Notes: generated from the sequence alone by a model not told the origin. Shown: positions 7,042-12,782, counted from the first letter of the stretch. The stretch: DNA of 13,771 nucleotides from Clostridia bacterium (GCA_017452565.1 JAFTMF010000057.1:1-13771); one strand, 5' to 3'. Program-made: numbers and translations.

Positions 7042-8143
7042 CAGACTTCACCCCGAAATAAATCCGGCTTTCGTCAGCCTTGCCGAACAGGAATACCTTG
7101 TGAGGCTTCAGAGAGTAGCTGACCGTAGCGCCGGCAGCCACCTGGTTGTCTGCATCAATGATGGAGCGGACCACGGGATTCAGAGAAGCGGAGTGAGTAG
7201 AGACTACGCTCACGTCTCTGCCCATCACCTCAACGCTATTCAGTTTACAGGTGAGAGGACCGTTATTGTCAAGGATAAAGCCCTCGGGACGGATGCCTAC
7301 GAATACGTCCTGATCGTCCACACCGGGCGTCTCCAGTACAGCAGCATCGCCGATGTACAGCTTGCCACCCTTGACAGAGCCCTCGAATACGTTAACGGGA
7401 GGAGTGCCCAGGAACTTCGCAACGAACAGATTGGTAGGATTGTCGTATACGTCCTGAGGCTTACCGATTTGTTGAACTACACCCAGTTTCATAACGACGA
7501 TCAGGTCGGAGATAGACATTGCCTCTTCCTGGTCGTGGGTAACGAAGATGGTGGTGATGCCGGTTTCCTTCTGAATGCGGCGGATCTCTTCACGGGTCTG
7601 GAGACGGAGTCTTGCGTCCAGGTTGGACAGAGGCTCGTCCAGAAGCAGTACCTTAGGCATCTTCACCAGCGCGCGGGCGATGGCAACTCTCTGCTGCTGA
7701 CCGCCGGACAGCTCGCTGGGCTTTCTGTCCATCAGCTCGTCGATCTGCACCAGCTTAGCGGCCTCGTAAGCGCGCTCCAGCATGACGTCCTTGGGCAGCT
7801 TGTCCGCACCCTTCAGGTTCTGCAGAGGGAACAGAATGTTCTGCTTTACCGTCATATGAGGATACAGTGCGTAGTTCTGGAACACCAGACCAACGCCGCG
7901 ATCCTCTGCGGCCAGCTCGGTAACGTCATCGTCGCCGAAGAAGATCTTACCGCCGGAGGGCTTCTGCAGACCGCTGATCATATACAGGGTAGTAGATTTA
8001 CCGCAGCCGGAGGGGCCCAGCAAACCGATCAGCTTACCGTCGGGAATGGTAAAGGTAAAATCGTTTACCGCTACCACTTCTCCCCCTGCCTTCTTGTTGC
8101 GGCTGGGGAAAATTTTGGTTAGATTTTGCAATTCAACTTTCAT
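7034..8143 (-). CDS. CUT1 ABC transporter ATP-binding protein, UgpC/MsmK/MalK-like
   Basis: A 369-residue cytoplasmic ATPase that drives the importer. All ABC motifs are intact: Walker A GPSGCGKST (43-51), Q-loop in FQNYALYPH (88-96), signature LSGGQQQR (145-152), Walker B VLLLDEP (165-171), D-loop SNLD (173-176) and H-loop His203 in VTHD. From about residue 240 there is a MalK-type regulatory/TOBE region (VNVFEGSV, then VGIRPEGF). Length agrees with UgpC/MsmX-type proteins (about 365-380). RBS AAGGAAGG (8151-8158) lies 7 bases before the ATG. It is the first gene of the seven-gene operon, directly behind the promoter and repeat array; in many CUT1 operons the binding protein comes first instead. 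Dedicated to this transporter by position, though ATPases of this type can serve several CUT1 importers. Confidence 0.95.
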   Translation of the reverse strand: MKVELQNLTKIFPSRNKKAGGEVVAVNDFTFTIPDGKLIGLLGPSGCGKSTTLYMISGLQKPSGGKIFFGDDDVTELAAEDRGVGLVFQNYALYPHMTVKQNILFPLQNLKGADKLPKDVMLERAYEAAKLVQIDELMDRKPSELSGGQQQRVAIARALVKMPKVLLLDEPLSNLDARLRLQTREEIRRIQKETGITTIFVTHDQEEAMSISDLIVVMKLGVVQQIGKPQDVYDNPTNLFVAKFLGTPPVNVFEGSVKGGKLYIGDAAVLETPGVDDQDVFVGIRPEGFILDNNGPLTCKLNSVEVMGRDVSVVSTHSASLNPVVRSIIDADNQVAAGATVSYSLKPHKVFLFGKADESRIYFGVKSDG

Positions 8144-8160
8144 ACGTTTTCCTTCCTTAC

Positions 8161-8211
8161 TAACTCAAACTAACTCAAACTAACTCAAACTAAATGCAAA
8201 CTAAATTTAAC
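8161..8211. repeat. 10-bp direct repeat array in the leader of the ABC/nuclease operon
   Basis: Three perfect head-to-tail copies of TAACTCAAAC occupy 8161-8190, followed by two degenerate units, TAAATGCAAAC (8191-8201) and TAAATTTAAC (8202-8211). The spacing is 10 bp, close to one helical turn, so identical faces would be presented to a DNA-binding protein. On the transcribed strand the units read GTTTGAGTTA and lie between the predicted transcription start and the RBS of the ATPase gene. Confidence 0.85.
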
Positions 8212-8221
8212 TCAGTGAGTT
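8209..8221. promoter_or_regulatory. candidate operator palindrome AACTCAGTGAGTT
   Basis: A perfect 13-bp palindrome with 6-bp arms around one central base. Its half-site AACTCA is the same as in the adjacent direct repeats. It starts about 12 bp downstream of the predicted -10 box, where a bound protein would block initiation or early elongation. The regulator is not encoded in the window. Confidence 0.5.
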
Positions 8222-8232
8222 TCTTACAATAT

Positions 8233-8260
8233 ATTATATAATATATAATAATTCGATCAA
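8233..8260 (-). promoter_or_regulatory. predicted sigma-A promoter of the ABC/nuclease operon
   Basis: On the minus strand, -35 TTGATC (8255-8260), a 16-base spacer and -10 TATAAT (8233-8238). Transcription would start near 8226, giving a leader of about 80 bases. The -35 overlaps the stop codon of the RDD gene. The -10 sits in an 18-bp AT-only perfect palindrome (8229-8246), so TATAAT also reads on the plus strand. Confidence 0.6.
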
Positions 8261-9015
8261 TACTTGGCAGCCTGCGCCTGCTGGGCGTGGAGCTTTTGCT
8301 TATAGGCAAGCAGCTCCTCGGGGCTGTCGAAGATGCGCTGGCTGGCAATGTCCACCGTCACGGTGTGGGCCAGCTTATCGTGGATGGGAGTGCGGGCAGT
8401 GGTCGCACAAATCAGCACCACCTGAATGCCCAAAAGGGCGATGAGAACGATCAGTCCCACGGTGTTCAGAACCTGGAACACGAACATAATGACGATCATC
8501 ACGGGAATCATCGTTTCCACCGTGAATTTACCCAGCACCGTTCGGGTGAAGAGGAGCAGAGGCGACAGCTTGACACCGTCCTCCCGCATCACGCCGATGC
8601 CGAAGATTTTCTTGCCCAGGGTCTGGCCGTTGCCCAGTAGCAGGGGCACTACTAATTCCAGCAATAAATAACCGATGAGAATGGCAAAGGTAACGATAAT
8701 AAGAGTCAGATTCAGAAGTAGATCGTATAGTCGAACGGCTTCCTTGTCGTGGGCAAAGTCGGCATAAGCATCTTTGAGAAGCTTTTGTCCATCCTCGTCC
8801 AGCGCATCATATTCATCGGAAGAAATATCAAATGAAACGTTATGCTTTTGCTCGTATTTCGCCTCAATCGCTTTTAGCTCATCGGAAAAAGAATCGTAAT
8901 TCAAAACGGTAGATAACAATAGTGCCGCGCCCACAACCACAATGACCAGCAGAATAAAATCAAACAACAGTGCGGATATTCGTTTCCACAGATCTGCTTT
9001 TTGAAAATCGTACAT
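8257..9015 (-). CDS. RDD family integral membrane protein
   Basis: A 252-residue membrane protein of the RDD family, whose biochemical role is mostly unknown (a few members are linked to ion transport). Near the N-terminus WKRISALLFDFILL carries the Arg and Asp that name the family. The conserved loop GNGQTLGKKIFGIGV is at 128-142, and the typical closing motif IHDKLAHTVTVD is at 211-222. Hydrophobic segments lie at about 15-38, 100-127 and 168-205. A charged insert at about 41-97 between the first two segments probably forms an extracytoplasmic or cytoplasmic loop. The start at 9015 is chosen because GGAGGG lies 6 bases upstream; the frame is open to 9075 but without an RBS, and the promoter -10 overlaps that region. 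Its stop touches the promoter of the ABC operon with no terminator between them, so read-through is possible. Confidence 0.88.
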   Translation of the reverse strand: MYDFQKADLWKRISALLFDFILLVIVVVGAALLLSTVLNYDSFSDELKAIEAKYEQKHNVSFDISSDEYDALDEDGQKLLKDAYADFAHDKEAVRLYDLLLNLTLIIVTFAILIGYLLLELVVPLLLGNGQTLGKKIFGIGVMREDGVKLSPLLLFTRTVLGKFTVETMIPVMIVIMFVFQVLNTVGLIVLIALLGIQVVLICATTARTPIHDKLAHTVTVDIASQRIFDSPEELLAYKQKLHAQQAQAAKY

Positions 9016-9063
9016 ACCGGGCCCTCCGTTCCAAAGCGCATAATGACACATTTTGACTATTTC

Positions 9064-9091
9064 ATTATAACACAAATAATTTTTAAATCAA
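9064..9091 (-). promoter_or_regulatory. predicted promoter of the RDD gene
   Basis: Minus strand: -35 TTGATT (9086-9091), 16-base spacer, extended -10 TGTTATAAT with the TATAAT hexamer at 9064-9069. An inverted repeat ATAATGA/TCATTAT (9040-9046 and 9062-9068) brackets the start site. Confidence 0.6.
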
Positions 9092-9122
9092 CCTCTTTTT
9101 CACAATTTCGTCATAAATCGTC

Positions 9123-9208
9123 TTTTTTTGGCAAATTGCATAATTTTCGGAATCGTATTTGTGAATCCTGCCCAGTTTCGTCCTACGCCCCCACTTTTGC
9201 CAAAAAAA
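9123..9208. repeat. 13-bp perfect inverted repeat, arms 60 bp apart
   Basis: TTTTTTTGGCAAA at 9123-9135 and its exact reverse complement at 9196-9208. The arm centres are 73 bp apart, close to seven helical turns. It lies between the divergent RDD and esterase promoters, ending 12 bp before the esterase -35. It could be a pair of operator sites; the homopolymer part makes chance more likely than 13 bp would suggest. Confidence 0.4.
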
Positions 9209-9219
9209 TTTCTCTCCTC

Positions 9220-9248
9220 TTGACGGGCGGTAAAAAAAGTGATAAAAT
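9220..9248 (+). promoter_or_regulatory. predicted promoter of the esterase lipoprotein gene
   Basis: -35 TTGACG (9220-9225), 17-base spacer, -10 TAAAAT (9243-9248). The start site would be about 9255, with AGGAG (9267-9271) 9 bases before the GTG start. Confidence 0.55.
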
Positions 9249-9280
9249 AAAAGCAATAAGAATATCAGGAGATTATTACC

Positions 9281-10252
9281 GTGAAAATCAAGCTTATTTC
9301 TCTGCTGACCGCTTCCCTGCTCCCGATGATTGCCATCGTAGGATGTACCGAGCCGAGCGCTCCCGCATCCTCTACCACCACTTCCGCCGTCACCACTTCC
9401 ACTCCCGCTCCCGAGCATCCCGACACCCCCGAAGAGACCGGCGGCGTGGATCTGGTGCTCTTCATCGGCCAGTCCAATATGGCAGGCAGAGGCACGGCGA
9501 GATCAGCCACCAAGGTGCAGGAGGGACACGCCTACGAGTTCCGTGCTATTTCCGATCCCACTCGCCTCTATCCCTTGGAAGAGCCTTTCGGCGTGAATGA
9601 AAACAATCCCGCCAGCGGCGTAAATGAAAATAAAAAGACCGGTTCTATGGTTTCCGCCTTCTGCGAAAGCTACTATGCCGTCACGGGCAGAGCTATCGTT
9701 GCCGTTTCCTGCTCCAAGGGCGGCGAACGGATCAGCTTTTTCGACAAAGGCGGTAAGGTTTACGAGGATGCCTGCGCCCGTGTCAAGAGCGCACAGGACT
9801 TTTTGCACCGGGAATATGAAAATGGAAATAAGGATCTGAAGCTCCGTGGCACTTACGTGGTATGGCTGCAGGGCGAGTCGGACGGGGATGCCGGCACCAC
9901 CGCCGCCGCTTACACCCGCACGCTGAACAAGATCGTAAAGGGCTTTGCCGCAGACATCGGCGCCAAGCAGACCTTTATCATTCCCATCGGTACCTATAAC
10001 GGCAACAACGATGGTCGCAAAGCAAGCTACGAGGTCATCCGCAACGCACAGATCGGCTATTGCGATGACAGCTCCCTTGCTACCGTTATCTGCACCCAAC
10101 TCACCGATCTCCACCGCTACGGCTATATGAAGGATGAGTTCCACTTCAAGCAGGAAGGCTACGAGATCTTCGGCAAGGATGCCGGCACCAATATGGGCTA
10201 TTTCGTCCAAACAGGTAAGAAGCCGGAGTGCAAAGAGTACACCGAAGAATAA
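9281..10252 (+). CDS. SASA/SGNH-type carbohydrate esterase lipoprotein (sialate O-acetylesterase-like)
   Basis: A 323-residue lipoprotein with a GTG start. The signal peptide ends in lipobox IVGC (Cys22), followed by a Ser/Thr/Pro-rich linker (about 24-52) that would hold the enzyme away from the membrane. The catalytic part (about 56-300) matches the SASA family of SGNH hydrolases: block I FIGQSNMAG with nucleophile Ser65, a central VVWLQGESD block, and the C-terminal DEFH with Asp285 and His288 completing the triad. Such enzymes remove O-acetyl groups from sialic acid, xylan or other glycans; the exact substrate cannot be read. Gene length is typical for a single-domain member. It stands alone, with its own promoter and terminator, and no glycan-degradation genes are visible nearby. 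Confidence 0.9.
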   Translation: MKIKLISLLTASLLPMIAIVGCTEPSAPASSTTTSAVTTSTPAPEHPDTPEETGGVDLVLFIGQSNMAGRGTARSATKVQEGHAYEFRAISDPTRLYPLEEPFGVNENNPASGVNENKKTGSMVSAFCESYYAVTGRAIVAVSCSKGGERISFFDKGGKVYEDACARVKSAQDFLHREYENGNKDLKLRGTYVVWLQGESDGDAGTTAAAYTRTLNKIVKGFAADIGAKQTFIIPIGTYNGNNDGRKASYEVIRNAQIGYCDDSSLATVICTQLTDLHRYGYMKDEFHFKQEGYEIFGKDAGTNMGYFVQTGKKPECKEYTEE

Positions 10253-10257
10253 AATCC

Positions 10258-10287
10258 AAAAGGCTTGCAATCTTGCAGGCCTTTTTT
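10258..10287 (+). terminator. rho-independent terminator of the esterase gene
   Basis: AAAAGGCTTGCAA (10258-10270) pairs with TTGCAGGCCTTTT (10273-10285) over 13 positions with one wobble pair and a 2-base gap between arms, ending in a run of six T. It begins 5 bases after the stop codon. Confidence 0.9.
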
Positions 10288-10330
10288 ACATAGTTTCCTC
10301 TCACAATTTTAACAATTTTACACTTCCCTC

Positions 10331-10359
10331 TTGCAATTCTTTTGTGAATAGTGTATACT
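10331..10359 (+). promoter_or_regulatory. predicted sigma-A promoter of fucO
   Basis: -35 TTGCAA (10331-10336), 17-base spacer, -10 TATACT (10354-10359). Transcription would begin near 10366, inside the inverted repeat that follows. Confidence 0.7.
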
Positions 10360-10383
10360 ATAGACAAGACCGATCTTGTCTAT
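10360..10383 (+). promoter_or_regulatory. inverted repeat at the fucO transcription start (candidate operator or 5' hairpin)
   Basis: ATAGACAAG (10360-10368) and CTTGTCTAT (10375-10383) form perfect 9-bp arms around ACCGAT. It directly abuts the -10 box, the usual place for a repressor operator. If transcription starts inside it, only part would be in the RNA, which favours a DNA site. A second pairing, GACCG (10368-10372) with CGGTC (10387-10391), is mutually exclusive. Confidence 0.55.
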
Positions 10384-10422
10384 GCACGGTCGAATTCATA
10401 TTTTTTTCGGAGGAATACAGTT

Positions 10423-11565
10423 ATGGCAAATCGTTTCGTATCTAACGCGATTTCTTATCACGGCAAAGGCGCAATCGGGGAGATCCCCGGCATCGTTGCC
10501 GCCAAAGGCTTCCAAAAGGCATTCATCGCTTCCGACCCCGATCTGGTGAGATTCGGTGTCACCAAGAAGGTGACCGATCTGCTGGACGCTGCAGGCATGG
10601 CCTACTACATCTACTCTGACATCAAACCCAATCCCACCATCGAAAACGTACAGTCGGGCGTTGCAGCATACAAGGCGTCGGGCGCTGACTATATGATCAC
10701 CATCGGCGGCGGCTCTTCTATGGACACCGGCAAAGCCATCGGTATCATCATCAACAACCCCGAGTTCGAGGACGTTCGCTCTCTGGAGGGCGTTGCTCCC
10801 ACCAAGAACCCCACCGTTTACACCATCGCAGTTCCCACCACCGCAGGTACTGCCGCTGAGGCTACCATCAACTACGTGATCACCGACGTGGAGCGCAAGC
10901 GCAAGTTCGTTTGCGTTGACGTCAACGATATTCCCAACGTAGCAGTGGTTGACCCCGATATGATGTCCACTATGCCCAAGGGCCTCACCGCCGCAACCGG
11001 TATTGACGCACTCACCCACGCCATCGAGGGCTACACCACCAAGGGCGCATGGGCACTGCCCGATTGCCTGAACCTGGAAGCCATCCGTCTGATTGCAAAG
11101 TCTCTGCGCGGCGCAGTCAATAACGATCCCGACGGACGTGAAGGCATGGCACTGGGTCAGTTCGTGACCGGTATGGCGTTCTCCAACGTGGGCTTAGGCA
11201 TCGCTCACTCGGTAGCACACACTCTGGGCGCAGTATACGATACTCCTCACGGCGTTGCTTGCGCAATGATGCTTCCTATCGTTATGGAATACAACGCAGA
11301 TTGCACCGGCGAAAAGCTGAAAGCAGTTGCAGAGGCAATGGGCGTTGACACCACCGGTATGGATGCTGACGCTTACCGCAAGGCCGCAGTAGACGCAGTT
11401 CGTCAGCTGAGCATTGACGTAGGCATCCCCACCAAGCTGGAAGCACTGAAGGAAGAGGATCTGGACTTCCTTGCTGAGTCTGCATACGCTGACGCTTGCG
11501 CTCCCGGCAACCCCAAGGCAGCATCGGTTGAGGACATCAAGGGCCTCATCCGCAAGCTGATGTAA
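10423..11565 (+). CDS. fucO: lactaldehyde reductase / 1,2-propanediol oxidoreductase, iron-dependent alcohol dehydrogenase
   Basis: A 380-residue group III (iron-activated) alcohol dehydrogenase, nearly the same length as E. coli FucO (382) and alike along most of its length by eye. Shared segments include the MANR start, PNPTI, GADYMITIGGGS, NNPEFEDVRSLEG, PTTAGTAAE, TINYVITD and GIDALTHAIEGY. The NAD-binding GGGSSMDT is at 95-102. The four metal ligands are present: Asp195, His199, His262 and His276, with the catalytic-site His266. FucO reduces L-lactaldehyde to (S)-1,2-propanediol with NADH during anaerobic fucose or rhamnose use. RBS GGAGGA lies 8 bases before the ATG; the frame opens earlier (10351), but the promoter is inside that extension. 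It is monocistronic, with no fuc or rha genes alongside, so its real substrate could be another short aldehyde or diol. Confidence 0.92.
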   Translation: MANRFVSNAISYHGKGAIGEIPGIVAAKGFQKAFIASDPDLVRFGVTKKVTDLLDAAGMAYYIYSDIKPNPTIENVQSGVAAYKASGADYMITIGGGSSMDTGKAIGIIINNPEFEDVRSLEGVAPTKNPTVYTIAVPTTAGTAAEATINYVITDVERKRKFVCVDVNDIPNVAVVDPDMMSTMPKGLTAATGIDALTHAIEGYTTKGAWALPDCLNLEAIRLIAKSLRGAVNNDPDGREGMALGQFVTGMAFSNVGLGIAHSVAHTLGAVYDTPHGVACAMMLPIVMEYNADCTGEKLKAVAEAMGVDTTGMDADAYRKAAVDAVRQLSIDVGIPTKLEALKEEDLDFLAESAYADACAPGNPKAASVEDIKGLIRKLM

Positions 11566-11579
11566 GGATATAGAAACGA

Positions 11580-11611
11580 AAAGAGGGTGCCTCAAATGAG
11601 GCACCCTCTTT
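11580..11611 (+). terminator. strong, possibly bidirectional terminator after fucO
   Basis: AAAGAGGGTGCCTC (11580-11593) and GAGGCACCCTCTTT (11598-11611) form a perfect 14-bp stem with an AAAT loop. A-rich sequence on the left gives T residues on the other strand, so it may also end the convergent gene. Confidence 0.9.
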
Positions 11612-11622
11612 ACATTCATCTG

Positions 11623-11644
11623 AGCGGAGTGAGATCACTCCGCT
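11623..11644. repeat. second perfect hairpin in the convergent intergenic region
   Basis: AGCGGAGTGA and TCACTCCGCT form a perfect 10-bp stem with GA between the arms. No T-run follows on either strand, so it is not a standard terminator on its own. It lies between the fucO terminator and the stop of the small membrane-protein gene, and could be a REP-like element. Confidence 0.5.
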
Positions 11645-11648
11645 GTTG

Positions 11649-12041
11649 TTACGTATTGGTTTCTGATTGTTGAGTTTGCTTTCTATATATTATCAATGGC
11701 AACAATGTCCACGCTGTACACCAAACAAATAGAATCAAACTGTATATGTAGGTGTCACCTTCCATACATAGTGGCAAGAGATAAAACAGTGTGATCACTG
11801 CAGAATTATAAATGGTAAAAATATATTTTTTCTTTTCATTCAGCAGAACCTTTTTACCATATACAAAACAGTAACCGGGTAAAAGGACACCAAACAGTAT
11901 AGCAATTGCCAATAATCCGATCACAACACCACCGAGTTCTGCACTTCCTATTGAAAGGAAGAACAATAATACTAAAAATGCCACCATAACCGAAGCGGAA
12001 AAGATAAATGGATAAACATATTTCTTAATTTTTCCAGACAC
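11649..12041 (-). CDS. small four-helix membrane protein of unknown function
   Basis: A 130-residue protein I do not recognise. It has four hydrophobic segments at about 8-32, 36-60, 74-95 and 100-122, short basic loops, and a polar tail ending QQSETNT. The start is the GTG at 12041, preceded by AGGAGG at 7 bases. An in-frame ATG at 12062 is excluded because it overlaps the predicted -10 box and so lies upstream of the transcript. Base composition is visibly more AT-rich than the neighbours and codon use is less biased, which suggests recent acquisition or weak expression. It is convergent with fucO and divergent from spoVT. Without a recognisable family, immunity, transport or signalling roles are all open. 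Confidence 0.72.
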   Translation of the reverse strand: MSGKIKKYVYPFIFSASVMVAFLVLLFFLSIGSAELGGVVIGLLAIAILFGVLLPGYCFVYGKKVLLNEKKKYIFTIYNSAVITLFYLLPLCMEGDTYIYSLILFVWCTAWTLLPLIIYRKQTQQSETNT

Positions 12042-12060
12042 ACAATCACCTCCTATATTC

Positions 12061-12089
12061 ATTCTATCACACTCACATCAAAAAGTCAA
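12061..12089 (-). promoter_or_regulatory. predicted promoter of the small membrane-protein gene
   Basis: Minus strand: -35 TTGACT (12084-12089), 17-base spacer, -10 TAGAAT (12061-12066). The start site near 12054 leaves a very short leader that begins just before the AGGAGG. Confidence 0.65.
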
Positions 12090-12097
12090 CCTTAGCA

Positions 12098-12126
12098 GTA
12101 TAAATCTCCTTGCTTTGTAAATACTA
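12098..12126 (+). promoter_or_regulatory. candidate sigma-G promoter of spoVT
   Basis: GTATA (12098-12102), 17-base spacer and AATACTA (12120-12126) resemble the forespore sigma-G pattern (GHATR and CATNNTA) with one -10 mismatch. In B. subtilis spoVT is transcribed by sigma-G, which supports the assignment. No equally good sigma-A match was seen in this gap. Confidence 0.4.
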
Positions 12127-12162
12127 ACAGCGTCAAGAAAAAAACAAGGAGATTATATATAG

Positions 12163-12702
12163 ATGAAAGCAACAGGAATTGTAAGACGCATCGACGATCT
12201 CGGAAGAGTCGTCATCCCAAAGGAAATCCGCCGCACTATGCGCATCCGCGAGGGCTACCCGCTGGAAATTTATACCGATCACGAGGGCGAGGTCATTTTC
12301 AAAAAATACTCCCCCATCGGCGAGCTGTCCTCCTTCGCTACCCAGTACGCCGACACCCTTTCCCGTGTCTGTTCAATGGCGGTGGTGATCTGCGACCGTG
12401 ACAGCGTGATTGCCTGCGGCGGTCTGCCCAAAAAAGAGTTTTTGGAGCTGCGCCTTTCCTCGGAAGCGGAACAGCTCATCGAGGAGCGCACCCTCTATGC
12501 CCATAAGGAGGGCGACGCCTTCTTCGGCATCGTAGACAGCGTCAACCGCTGGCAGATTTCCTGCCTGATGCCCATTCTGGCCGAAGGCGACGTGGTGGGC
12601 TGCGTAGTGTCCCTCACCGATGCGGATCGCTCCGCCGACGATACCGAGCAAAAGCTCATCGAAACCGCCGCCACTTTCCTTGGCAAACAGTTGGAGGGCT
12701 AA
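12163..12702 (+). CDS. spoVT: stage V sporulation protein T, AbrB-family transcription regulator
   Basis: A 179-residue protein matching B. subtilis SpoVT (178) in length and layout. The N-terminal swapped-hairpin AbrB DNA-binding domain covers about 1-50, beginning MKATGIVRRIDDLGRVVIPKEIRRT with the characteristic DDLGRVVIPKE stretch. From about 56 to 178 is a GAF-like domain (MAVVICDRDSVIACGGL, then VVGCVVSL) that mediates tetramer formation and possibly ligand binding. SpoVT modulates sigma-G-dependent forespore genes in endospore formers. RBS AAGGAG (12146-12151) lies 11 bases before the ATG, a slightly long spacing. The gene is monocistronic, with its own terminator. It is the strongest evidence that the host forms spores. 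Confidence 0.95.
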   Translation: MKATGIVRRIDDLGRVVIPKEIRRTMRIREGYPLEIYTDHEGEVIFKKYSPIGELSSFATQYADTLSRVCSMAVVICDRDSVIACGGLPKKEFLELRLSSEAEQLIEERTLYAHKEGDAFFGIVDSVNRWQISCLMPILAEGDVVGCVVSLTDADRSADDTEQKLIETAATFLGKQLEG

Positions 12703-12714
12703 CCGAATATCCCC

Positions 12715-12745
12715 AAGCGGGTCGGATTTTCCGATCCGCTTTTTC
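12715..12745 (+). terminator. rho-independent terminator of spoVT
   Basis: AAGCGGGTCGGA (12715-12726) pairs with TCCGATCCGCTT (12730-12741) over 12 positions with one G-U pair and a TTT loop; the T-run follows. It starts 12 bases after the stop codon. Confidence 0.9.
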
Positions 12746-12753
12746 TGTGCCGG

Positions 12754-12782
12754 TTGACAAATCCGCTCCGCTAATGTACAAT
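12754..12782 (+). promoter_or_regulatory. near-consensus sigma-A promoter of the CxxCxxCC-family gene
   Basis: -35 TTGACA (12754-12759) is a perfect match, followed by a 17-base spacer and -10 TACAAT (12777-12782). The start would be about 12789, 21 bases before the ATG. Confidence 0.8.

Noticed and set aside
4381..7122. A 913-codon open frame on the plus strand, antisense to the binding-protein and permease genes.
   Set aside because: It spans four intergenic or overlapping junctions of well-supported minus-strand genes, has no RBS, and its translation is rich in His, Gln, Val and Asp with no domain. It is a by-product of biased codon use on the other strand.
8161..8190. Short CRISPR-like array.
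   Set aside because: The 10-bp units are contiguous with no spacers and there are no cas genes.
8144..8225. Leader peptide or attenuator encoded in the repeat region.
   Set aside because: The repeats contain in-frame TGA and TAG stops in the transcribed sense, no RBS-start pair precedes them and no terminator/antiterminator pair is visible.
9123..9208. Miniature inverted-repeat transposable element.
   Set aside because: The element would be only 86 bp, no target-site duplication is seen and the arms are largely a T-run, so a regulatory or chance inverted repeat is more likely.
9301..9600. Overlapping open frames on both strands within the 5' part of the esterase gene.
   Set aside because: They lack RBSs and domains; the esterase frame has a lipobox and SGNH motifs.
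10340..10357. Rex redox-repressor site (TTGTGAAT) in the fucO promoter.
   Set aside because: Only one half-site is present; the second half of TTGTGAA-N4-TTCACAA is missing.
12042..12062. ATG start at 12062 for the small membrane protein.
   Set aside because: The ATG overlaps the predicted -10 box and lacks an RBS, whereas the GTG at 12041 has AGGAGG at 7 bases.
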